Assembly (NCBI GenBank): GCA_018873225.1
Contig: JAEILZ010000003.1
Coordinates: 682,001-746,000 of the forward strand
Reading direction: 5' to 3'
Source: [Phialemoniopsis] sp. UDSM-2020
Lineage: Eukaryota; Ascomycota; Sordariomycetes; Thyridiales; Thyridiaceae
DNA length: 64,000 nucleotides
Part shown: positions 47,866-58,462 of the stretch, piece after piece
Numbering within the stretch: the first letter of the stretch is position 1
Layout of the letters: every line of letters starts with the position of its first letter
Position numbers and translations under genes: made by a program
Notes under the pieces: generated by a model
What the model was told of the DNA's origin: nothing
Database searches by the model: none
What the model saw: only the letters and a program-made list of their open reading frames with translations

Positions 47866-49159
47866 TTTACTTATAGAACAGCCTTGTAATTCATTCTAAG
47901 CGTCTAGCATTATGAGATCCACGGTAATGACAAGGCTGCACAAGCATGTGTATACATCAGGTCCTCCTCGGGACACCCGGCGATGCGTTCGAGAAAAGAA
48001 GCCAATATGCACTGGCCCTCTGTACTCACAATTGTAGATGTGACTATCTAAATCAGTACAAGCAGACTACGTAAGTAATGCATCGCGTGCCAGCGTGGTA
48101 TGTACCAAGGTACAGTGATCATAAGTGGAAGTGGATCCATGTAAGCGATCATCGTGCATGGGAAATTGCCTGGCGTAGCAAATTTGTGGTAGTCGCCGTT
48201 AATCTTAATCTGAAGGTATGGACGTTGGATGCGTCGCGTCATTGACAATTCATTTAGGTGCAGAGGTGGACAAGAAGTGACGTTTGCAGGTTTCCTCAGA
48301 AGTCTCATGATGATCATAGGGAAAATACGAGAGCGGCAGCCATCTGGTGATGGCAATATTGTGGATGTAAGAGTGCTCAGATGTTGAATGGAGGAACCCG
48401 ATCCGCCGGCTCGTTCAGGGGCGGTGTTCTAGCTGACGTTAGCAGCTGAGTCCAGCGAACACGGCGCCGACGGTGGAGGATCAGGCCCCAGATCAACGGG
48501 TCAGGCCGCCCCCAATTGATATGGAGCCCCCCAAGCCCCCTTAGCTCGAGGTATTGCGTGGCGCGTTATAGCACGAGCTGGTACATTTCAAACGCTGTAC
48601 AACGGAGTGGAGGGAACTGCCACACTGGACCAGGTCCCCTTTACCCGCTGCCAAAACGGTGGCTGGACCCATGCCTCAGCGCGTAATTGCCCATGAATGC
48701 GTGAAAGAAAAAGGATGCTTTGTCCCACATCCCCTCCGTTTTCAGTGAACCCCGGCGATTCTGTGACGAATTTTGACGACAACATTGATCCCCCTGGATT
48801 CAAACTCACGATTGTTGAACGAGCTCGTCAAAATCAGTTACCTAGAACTCGAGAGACCGAACGCGCCCTTCGCTAGAGCTTGTGTGGCTGAAGCGATCCC
48901 TAGCCGGCGAGGTGTTGCGACTTGCCGCTCCCAAGAGCACCCGACAGGTCTCGCGACTTCACCTCTGCATTGAGCTGTGACCAACCAACCTCCCGAGCCG
49001 GTCACCCTACCCAAAAGCGACACCCTCGGTCCAAGATAAACACTCCATGGCTGCGACTACCACAGTATTCTTGTAGCTCGGGTCTTTTTCTTTGGTATAA
49101 TGTCTTGACGCACCTAACGTCGGAGTTTTGGATTATCTGGCTGTAACAAACGAAACATA
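47866..49159. other. Intergenic: 3' of Dsc2-like gene and Uds1 promoter
   Basis: About 1.3 kb without a supportable gene. No repeat or RNA gene recognised. Confidence 0.5.
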
Positions 49160-51883
49160 ATGAACGGAATGGGGACGAGGCAAGCCTATGGCTACGAGCC
49201 GGAGGACTATTCGCCTCTTCAGGCTGTCGAACCTAGCGGGAGACACATGGTGGAAGGTTATCGTCAAGAAGTCATGGATGGATTCCAGGGAGACAAGCCG
49301 CTCTACAATCCCGTAGGTTTTGCGATTCCCTTCGAGAGCATGGACTAAGCTCAGGGTACTAATGTTGTTGCTGCTAGTCGAACCCCGAACGGCCACAAAG
49401 TTCTGCTCTTGTCGACTTGAAAGACTCTGTTCAAGTCCACCTGCTCACAGAGACAGCTTTGGCAGACAGCAAGGAGTTCGAGATTCTGTCGCAGGAAGAG
49501 ATCGACCACCTCAAAAAGCAATGCGTGTCTCTGCAACAACGCATCGAACAGACGAGGGCGAACCTAGCTATCCAGTCAAAGTACCGAGATGCTGCTCATT
49601 CAATGGCCAAGCTGTACTCTCCTCGCCAGTCTACCAACCGTCGCAGCCTTCTAGGCCACTTACATAGCGGCAGCCAAGATGCAAAGGAGGCCGAGGCAGA
49701 GAGCCAAGCGTGCGAACGGCGATGTGAAGAGTTGGCTTCGGAGCTCTTCAGACTGGAGAAGCGAATCATGGAACCGCAGCGCAAGATTCTACAACACACG
49801 GCCGGCATCTTGCAGTTAACGCACAAAGCATCAAGGAAACCGGTGCCCCATCACCCAATGAACGGCATTCCTGGCAGCCCGGAAAGCCTCTACACGTACT
49901 CGAACGGCCGGAACAGTATGGAGCCTGTCATAGATGACATGCACATTGATGACAGAAGCCTGTACTTCCCTGTCGAGCAGAATGGTCTAAAGAATGCCAT
50001 TGAAATCCCTGTGAAGTCACCCATCAGGAAGGAGACGAAGGAGCTGCGACAGGAGGCGGATCGTCTACGGGATGAGATTGGTCAGCTCAAAGCCAGCAAC
50101 GACTCGGCCGGCCTCGAGCTGGCGGCATTGCAGAGGGAGAGCTCGTCACAGCTGAGAGTCATCGTGGAAACAGAGAAGAAGATGACGGACCTGAATCAAC
50201 AACTTCGAAACGTCATTGTCAAGTTCAACCCAGCTCAGAACCAGGGCTATGCAAACCCTCCTTCCGGTAGCTCTGAATCAGGCGAGCTCCTCGACAGTCA
50301 GCTGAGATACCTCGACGAAGGTTTAGCTGCTGTGCGAGACTTCCAGGACCAGGCCGACTTCGCCAATGCATCACTTGCTCAGGCTGAGGACCGGCTTGGA
50401 AACATAAACCTGGATCTCCGCGACATCCTACAGAATGCTGATGTTGCTTCGCCTCCGGATGCTTCGCGGTCAAACATGGGCCAACAACTCGACTGGCTTC
50501 AAGATGCCTTGCGGGTCATTGAGTCAGAGATTGCGAACGCGAGCTCATCCGCGTCTGAGAAGCAGAACCTGGACCAGGTTGATACCGTACTGACCGGGCT
50601 CTGGGACATCATTCAGTCTGGCTTTGCCACTATCCAGCGGGAGAAGGTGGAGCGCAGAGAGAAACGAATGCAGATGGGACTCCCAGCCGACGATGACGAT
50701 ATGTCGGGAGACGAGTCTGTCGATACCGAGGAACTATACTCGATCCAGGCTTTCTCGACCAAGGTTCAATGGTTGTACACTCAGACCACAAAGCTAAAAG
50801 AGCAGAAGTCTGTGCTGAAGCGACAGATCAAGCAGCAGCGAGAGCTCAACAACAAGTCCGACGCAGAGAAGGACCGGGAGCTCCAACAGAAGGCAGACGA
50901 GCTGGTGGAGACGCAGACCCTTCTGGCCAAGGCGGAGATGGATGCAATCAACGCTCAGGAGAAGCTCGCCGAAGCCCTCGATAATGTCGAGTCGACGCGT
51001 GCTGCTACCTCCGCGAACGAATCCAAGGCCCTGCAAGAAGCTGAAGAGCAGCTCAAGGAGCGCAATGCTAAGATCGCCAACCTCGAGAAAGCCAGCAAGG
51101 AACTCCAGGCCCAGCTGGCAGGTGTGGAGTCGGATGTCGCAAGCCTCACAGCACAGCTCGGCGAGGTGTCAGAGGCCAAGAAGGCAGCCGAAGAAGAGGC
51201 CGAGAAGTTGTCCAAGGAGGCCAAGGCCAAGGACGCGGAACTTGAGGACGTCAACGTCCAACTCGTCGCGCTCAAGACCGAGGCAACCATCGCCCGGGCC
51301 GAGCTTGAGGGCGCCTACGGCTCCAGGGCTCAGCGCGCCGCCGACGTGGCGAAATTAGCCAAGTCGTCAGAGAACCAGTCGCTGCAGGTGCAGGTCGACA
51401 AGCTGCGCGCCGAGCTCGCGAGCACGCTCAAGGAGTTCGAGGACCTGACCAAGGACACCATCTCGGCGGAGCGCGAGAAGCTGGAGCTCGAGGGCAAGCT
51501 GGACGACGCGCTCGCCGCACGGTCGTCCCTCGAGGCGGAGGCGCGCGAGCTCCGAGAGAAGCTCGAGGCGGAGGTGGCGCGCCTCAAGGAGGAGCTCGAC
51601 GGCGAGAAGCTCAAGGTGGCGCCGTCGCCAACGGGCGGCTCGTCCAGGGCCGGGGCCACGATGCTCAGCGAGCAGTTCAGGGCCACGATGAAGGAGGAGC
51701 GGAAGAAATTCCAGGAAGAGCTCAGGGTAAGCTTCTTTATCTCCCACAATTCTGTCAAAATCGTACAGCATACTAACTGCATCACTTCAGGCTGAACAAA
51801 TGTCGAGGAGAAAGCTCGAAGACGAAATCAGGGCGCTCAAACGCGCAGCGGGCCCGGGTAAGAGCCCGCTCAGCCCACGATAA
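49160..51883 (+). CDS. Uds1-domain (up-regulated during septation) coiled-coil protein
   Basis: Three exons: 49160-49312, 49378-51726 and 51791-51883, giving 864 residues. The first intron has donor GTAGGT and an ACTAAT branch before CTGCTAG; the second has donor GTAAGC and a TACTAAC branch. After a short polar N terminus, residues about 65-190 match the Uds1 pattern as I know it: LLTETALADSKEFEILSQEE, then a heptad segment ending near KYRDAAHSMAKLYS. The rest is mostly coiled coil, densest at about 540-790, with Ala/Glu/Lys-rich heptads. Uds1 was named in fission yeast as a protein induced at septation. A role in septum formation here is inferred from that name only. A generic myosin-like or intermediate-filament-like coiled-coil protein is the alternative reading. 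The conserved tail AEQMSRRKLEDEIRALKRAA is encoded by the last exon. Confidence 0.75.
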
Positions 51884-52981
51884 TTATGAGGTCTCTTTCT
51901 CTTTCAAGACCTTGGACGAAAGACGGTTCATCTCCCTCAGTGGCGCTCATAGGCATTTTGCATGAAACGAATATAGATAAACGGGTTCACGCCCGTTCCC
52001 CTTCTGGATATGTATACTATTAAAACCCTCTGGATATCAACGCATTGCGAATGAGGAGAGGGGTTCACTTTTCTGGATTCTGGTTTTTGGCTTGCTTCAT
52101 GCCAAACATTGGCATTCATTTCACATTCAGGATAGGGTACATATTGATAGATATTATTTGAGGTTTTGACACATGATGAGTCTGTCCCTTTGGGTGAGAA
52201 TCTCTTGAATTTCCAACACGAGTGCTGCGACGACCGCGACGACCGTAGCAAGGCTAGGAAATCTCCATCAGCCGCGACGCGTCAACTCGGCACACTATGG
52301 CACTCACTGCAAAGACGCCATGTTCAAATAATCTACTCAGTACACAGAAACAGCACCCTAGCATTGCCTAAATCAGAAGCTCATATGGTCCAGCAACGTT
52401 CACGATGATTTCTTCCTCATGTCATGGCATCAAGCCACGATCACAATGAAAAAAAGTGAAAGGTTTGGCAGCAAAACTTACGCCCGGGTCGGCCCCGAAG
52501 GACAAACCAAAGCGGTCAGCGCCACGATGTGCAATGCAGGCTTCCCACCCTACGGCCCAGTATTCATGATCACCAGACTCGTCGAACAAGGTAAGTATGA
52601 AGAAAAAGAAGAAGGAAAAGAGAGGACTGAAAAGGCGGGAGGCGAGCGAGGTTAATATACCGCCTGGAAGTGGCCCGTGCGCCTCTAAGCGAGCCTGCAA
52701 ACGCCCTTTGTGCCGCCCGTCACCGCCTATGGATTCCCACACCGCCCGAATTTCTGCCGCTCTTTGCGCTTGGGCCTCTTCTCGAGACTTAGGGGCAGCT
52801 TAGACCAATGAGACGATCACTTTGCCAAAGAGGCTCCACCCAAGGGCTTCCCTTCGCTTAATTTTCACCCACACCTTTTTTCTGAAAACTTTCCTCTTCT
52901 TTTGCATCCCGACGACGACAATTCACGACCAACAACCAGACCAGTCAATTCACCCAGTTTCGACCGGCACAATCATTCAAA
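51884..52981. other. Intergenic: Uds1 3' region and L26 promoter
   Basis: About 1.1 kb, no other gene. Bases 52860-52980 are pyrimidine-rich (CTTTCCTCTTCTTTTGC near 52889), as expected for a ribosomal protein gene promoter and leader. Confidence 0.6.
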
Positions 52982-53538
52982 ATGGTCAAGGTTAGCAAGA
53001 GTATGTCACCAGCCTCTTCTTCTCGTCGACTTGACATTCCGAAATACTGACAGCAATACCCTTTTCCAGCCCTCCACTCCTCGCGCCGCAAGTCGCGCAA
53101 GGCCCATTTCGGTGCGCCTTCTAGCATCAGGCGCAACATCATGAGCGCTCCCCTGAGCAAGGAGCTGCGCGAGAAGTACAACGTACGTTATATCCTCTCT
53201 GCCATTGAGATGTAGCGGCACTCCGGTCTCAAGCTCAACGGCTAACATGTCTGGAAATCCAGGTCCGCAGCATGCCCATCCGCAAGGATGACGAGGTCAC
53301 CATCGTCCGCGGCGCCAACAAGGACAAGGAGGGCAAGGTCACCTCGGTCTACCGCCTCAAGTACGTCATCCACATTGAGCGCGTCACCCGCGAGAAGGTC
53401 TCTGGCCAGAGCGTGCCCCTGGGCATCCACCCCAGCAACGTCGTCATCACCAAGCTCAAGCTCGACAAGGACCGCGAGAGCATCCTGGAGCGCATCAAGA
53501 TTGGCCGTGACCAGCAGGCCAAGAACCGCAGCAAGTAA
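52982..53538 (+). CDS. RPL26: 60S ribosomal protein L26 (uL24)
   Basis: Three exons: 52982-53000, 53070-53182 and 53263-53538, giving 135 residues, the normal length. The first exon is only 19 bases (six codons plus one base), a common arrangement in fungal ribosomal protein genes. The joined start reads [20 protein letters not shown]. The KOW motif lies at about residues 48-75 ([20 protein letters not shown]), and the C terminus is basic. L26 binds 25S rRNA near the peptide exit tunnel. Codon use is strongly biased to C-ending codons, as expected for very high expression. No defects seen. Confidence 0.98.
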
Positions 53539-54860
53539 ATTTTCCTTTGCTATGCGGTCGCGGCAATGACCGGACCCTCTTCCCAACAAGGCTCGGTCAT
53601 CACTGCGTGCTCAGTGCGAAATGGTCATGATACAACGAACAAGAAAAGCGAACAAGCGGTGGCACAAATCACAACCACCCCTTTGTCGACGATACCCCCG
53701 CGCTCGTCGAGAAGCATTCAAAAAGCATCGGCTCTGGCGTCTATTGCGGTATAATGCCTGGATTTTTTGGGAACGGCAACACGGATTCGAAACGGATTTC
53801 TAGAAGCAGAACACAAAAATGAGACAAAGTTGCTCAATGGCCATTTCACAAAAAGCCTGCTCTTTTTTCAATGCTCGCTGTGAAATGCTCCATGGGAGGT
53901 CCTCCCGAAGCCACACTCATTCCTTCTCCCCCCCCCTCCCTTCGCCTTCCATACTCACCCCAGCATCGTAGACGCAAGCCTTCCCAGCTTGTACGGACCA
54001 CTCTGTACTAATCGTAGCATCGACGGAGCCTACCCTTCAACCCAGCTTGAAATTCAAGTCTTGAGGTTTTGTGTCATGGATGGCTCCGTCCTCAAGGTAA
54101 GATGCCTGCACCTGTAGCCAGTGACAACCCAACCGCTAGGATATCTCCGCGTCAACCACTTAGATCGATGGTTTTCGAGGTATACGACTGGCGAAGAGTG
54201 AACCCAGTGTCGGGGCAAATAATCACCTGCCCCTTCGCTCTCGCCTGCAGACTGTCTTCGTAAGATTGTGAGATCAATGAGGCTGATAGTTTGATGGTGA
54301 GGCACATACTGCCTTTGGCAGCCTCGCCTTTGTAATCGTCCACTGTATACATAGATCATCCTGAAAACCAATAAAGGACCCTTCTTGTATGCGGCAACCT
54401 TCTCGCTAGCTTGAAGCGAATATCATGTCTGTTTATCTCCTGTATTGTGGTCACGGTAGACATTCCGAGCGAATCTTAATGTAAGACATGAATTCTTCTA
54501 ATAGTCTCTAAGTAAGCTACCGAATATGAGGAGATGTGCAGGCCCTGTATATGGGCAATCATTATACATCCCCTTTCATCAATAATCCATGTCAGTCAAA
54601 GAACATCATCAGCCTGTTCTCCCCATCTCCATTCCTCTCAGCAAATATTTTATGTTCCATGAGAGCCGTGGCGAAGACGATAGACTCGTCTGATGACAAT
54701 TCTACCTCTGAGAAAAGAGTCCAGTGTCTCGAAACAAAGAGACAGAAAGGATATATGCCTGTGGCACAGTTGTCGAGATATGAGAATGTTGTCGGGATCA
54801 ATACGTGTTGGCTATTGCCATATAATACATGCCAGAGAATGAAGTCGAGCGAAATTGGAA
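53539..54860. other. Convergent 3' regions of L26 and the 4E-T-like gene
   Basis: About 1.3 kb without a supportable gene. Contains C-rich and AT-rich patches only. Confidence 0.5.
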
Positions 54861-57750
54861 TCAGTTGCCCTTCCACTGTGACGGAAGAGCCGAGCGGTTC
54901 TTGGCATCACCAGCGACGATGTTGCGGAACTGTTCTTCCAGCGAGGCAGGTCCGATGTCGTTGACGTAGCGCTGATTGTTTTTGGTTCTCGACTCGACGA
55001 AGTTCAGGACAACGTCCTCATCAGAAGGCGCGTCGTTCTTCTCCGTGCGCCGAAAAGGTTGGGTCGCCGCAAAAGCACCAGTTGAGATCCCGCCAGATCC
55101 CGCATACTGAGGGAGGAAACCCTGGGCTGTCGCGGAAGAAACAGTACCGGGAAGTACGTCGTTGCTCCGGGCGGAGCCTCGCCTCAGTACGTTGTTAAGA
55201 ATCCTGGCACTGCAAACCCGTTAGATATGCTTCCAAGACGCAACACCAAAATCCTTACCCGGTATTCTCACCAAGTTTACGGCTCGTGACATCGACTGAT
55301 TTGATGTCGTTCTCACTTCCGTGTCCGACCTTGGTCAGTCGCATGTTGTCCGGGTGCTGGAAAATAACGTCAGTCATCCATGTCATTTGACAAGTCATGG
55401 AAAAATTGAAGACCTACTGGAGGCGTGTTCTCCTTGCTCAAGACGGTGGTGGAGCCGAAGGTATGGCTGCCCGGGGTTGGGGTGGAAGGGCGGAAGGGAT
55501 CGTTCACCCGGTTGCTACTGCGGTAACTGCCGGTGCCATGCAGCGATTGCGAGGAACCTCTGCTCGAAGAAGGTTGCTTAGGCGAAGGAGGGTAGAAGTC
55601 CTTGCCATCGAACTTTGGCAGGCCCAGTCGGACGGATAGGGGGGCATTTGCCCAGTACAGAAATTGAGCACGCTGTTCGTCTTGAGTAAGTTTTCGCTCG
55701 TACATGTAGCCCTCGCCCCTAGCAGCAGTAGGGCTCATCCCGAAGGGGAGTTCTCCGACCAGGTACGGTGTGCCTGAAATGCTGTCTTCGTCCGCCTCAC
55801 TTGTGTAGATAGTGACCTGCTTAGAAGGAACGAGCAGGGAGCTCTCAGTTGTGTTCCATGGCTGCGTGCCAGCAGTAAGGAGGCGCTTGTCCGCGACCTC
55901 TTGGCTCATGTTGTAGAAGGCGCTGCCTCTGGAAGGCTCGGTCTTATTCTCAACTCCATGCTTCTCGGCCAGGTTCTGTCGAGGCTTGAAAGGCATTGCC
56001 AAGGCGGCTTCGTTCGAAAGAGACTTCGATCCTTGAATCCCCGCATGAGAGCCTGAACCGATCTGGGGGAAACGCAATGCGGCTTCATTAGTCCTACTGG
56101 AATTGATTCCAAGGTCAGGACGAAGAAATTCCCGGCTTCCCTGCGTGGACAGCTTCGGCTCATTCGCAGTCTCTACACTCGGTTGAGGAGACTTGGAGGT
56201 AGTCACGCTGTGAGTGACACTGGTGCTCATATCCTCCCTCGCCTTCTCGCGCTTAGGATAGTACTTATCCTCATATGACAATTGGTTCCGGTGCAGGGTC
56301 TGAAAGTGTTCAATCTGCGACTTCAACAGGGTGATTGTCTTGTCCATCTCTTTCTCGTCGATTTGATGTTTGTTGTACAGCAGCTGATCTTCGTGATACT
56401 TCAGTGCCTGGCGGAGAGAATCGATCTGCTTCACAGTGATATCACTGGGTCGAATGGAGGAAATCGGGGGCAAGGTGGGCGGCTGCATCGGTGAAACATG
56501 CCCGGGGAATCCAGGGGGAATACCGGCAAGTGGTGGCATCAGGCCGCTCGGGCGACCGAAACCCGGATGCGGAGGCGGCATACCACTCGTCGCTGCAGGG
56601 TGTGGGCCTACGGCTGGACCAGGGAACATAGAGAACCTGGGGCTGCCGATGTATTGAGGAATCGGCATAGGAGGCATGCCCATTGGTGGAGCAAAGGGAT
56701 GTGGCATGGGATACATGAGCTGGCCGTTGTAGAGGAAAGGCTTGGAGTGATCGAATTGCTCAGGAGGCGAGAGCTTCACCTTGCCGTCTCCCCTATCCTC
56801 CTCCTTGCTTGGGATAGCGTGACCCGGATCGTTTTCGTTGCTCTGAGGTTGCTTCGAAATGCTCGCAGAGGCTGTCGCAGTGCTCTCCGCAGGTGCGTTG
56901 GAGACTAACGGGAAACCTGGAGGCACGTTCATGCCCATAGGCATAGGCATCATTGGGATATGCGGGCTGAGATGGCCAAAGTGCGGGTGGTGATATGGAG
57001 GATAGAAGTGAGGAGGAATAGCAACCATAGGGGCAGTGGGACCCTTTCCCGCCGAAGTTGTGGCTTGATGCTGAGCAATGTCTTCGTTGGCAGGAAGCTC
57101 GGTGTCGAGCTCCTTGTCTTTCGCTTGCTTCGATGTCGGTGAGCCAGGCCCGCGAGTGTTCGGGACAATGCGGCCTCCCGCAGTCACTCTCATATGAGTG
57201 GGAGAAGACACGGCTTTGTAGAATCGTTGGAAGCCCTCGCTCTGCTGCGCATTGAGACCAGTCGGGGCCGAAATCGGCTCTGTAGCGTTGATCTCAGAGC
57301 CCCTTCGTCCATGGTACATCCACTCGGTCTGCGACTGAGAATCATCGCGGGATACTTCAGGGGTACCGGCCAGGCTGCCAGTCTTGATCTCCAGCTTGGG
57401 GGTGATCCGAACGGCGGGCTTGGAAGCAGCAAGCTTTGATTTGTAGCCCTTGTACAGCAATTCCTCCGAGTCTGAAGACGAGTTGTCCTTCGAGTCTTCC
57501 ATGGTGGGCAACAACTCGGGGCGTTTCAGAACGGGGCTCTCGGGCTCTTTCGGGGCTCGTCGATTTTTGGGAGCAAGAGTATTGGCTGGTCACCTTGTCA
57601 GCATTGTTGAGGGAAACGATCACTTGGTAGCAGAATGTACATACCGAGTTCCTCATCCTTGTCGGACAGATTTAGAGCCTCAAGCGCGGAAGTCACGTCG
57701 GGACCGCGCAAGCTCAAGAGCTCTTGGATTGTGTAGCTCCGAGATGGCAT
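54861..57750 (-). CDS. Putative eIF4E-binding, 4E-T-like Pro/Met-rich protein
   Basis: Four exons: 57750-57645, 57585-55418, 55356-55259 and 55209-54861, giving 906 residues. The first residues read MPSRSYTIQELLSLRG. Tyr6 to Leu12 fits the Y-x4-L-hydrophobic eIF4E-binding consensus, in a setting like animal 4E-T. The rest is mostly disordered: Ser-rich to about 190, then a Pro/Met/His-rich stretch (about 185-380), a charged coiled-coil segment (about 395-450, around IDSLRQALKYHEDQLLYNKH), and a conserved-looking block near 620-670 (EQRAQFLYWANAPLSVRLGLP). Proteins of this plan hold eIF4E in a repressed state and join P-bodies. That function is inferred from the motif and layout. The frame stays open 129 codons upstream to an ATG at 58137, giving an alternative start, though CTGCAG just before the chosen ATG could be an acceptor of a leader intron. 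Confidence 0.7.
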
Positions 57751-58137
57751 TCTGCAGTCGAGAAAAGCGAAGATGAAGTGTGTCCTGTGAGTGTCTCGGG
57801 CTTGCCAGTGGAAAGAAGTCGGGAAGCCGGGACCGTCGCCCGGAAGTCTGACGACAATGAAGTCCAAGATGGGAGTGAAAGGAATCTGATGCGTATCGCT
57901 ATTAGTAAGTCTTTGGGCCTCGAGTTGGGAGATGATGAAATCCGGCAGAGTGTCTCGATCGACCGGCCTGGAGCAGATGAAGTAGGGATCTGTCTGGATC
58001 TTGACCATGGAGCATCGTTTGCTAATGCGGAGGATGTACTTTGCCTCCATCCACACATATCGCGTAACAGCAAGGTCAAAGTCCTGAGCCTCCAGGAGCC
58101 GCAGGAGCAGCCTTTTGATCCTTTTCTTCGATGGCAT
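57751..58137 (-). other. In-frame open extension upstream of the 4E-T-like start
   Basis: Starts at an ATG (58137) and has no stop through 129 codons into the main ORF. Its translation has mixed composition, not the low complexity of the main protein's disordered parts, and no recognised domain. It could be an N-terminal extension, an unspliced leader intron, or a chance open frame. Confidence 0.4.
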
Positions 58138-58426
58138 GGGTATGTGTTGTAGCCCGAGTATATGAAGCTATATGGGACATTCTGGTCCAGATGAGGTGGA
58201 GGTGAGGGCGTAGAGAGGTAAAGGAGATCTGACTTACCACAATACGATCTGGAAGAGATCAAGCGTTCCGGCTGCTAGAAGATCACGGCTGCTTATATCG
58301 TTGTCCTGGATGTTGAGCCCAGTCCAGTCGAAGCAAATAGCAACCACTCGGTAGGGATATGGTCGTACTTGAGTGACAAAGCCGGAGGAATCGTGAAAGA
58401 TGTCGATAGAACCGCGTGCGTGGTAT

Positions 58427-58462
58427 GTGGGAAGCAGTGTGGGAAGCAGTGTGGGAAGAGGT
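58427..58462. repeat. 12-bp tandem repeat, three copies
   Basis: The unit GTGGGAAGCAGT occurs twice exactly (58427-58438, 58439-58450), then once with two changes (58451-58462). It lies upstream of the 4E-T-like gene. Confidence 0.8.
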
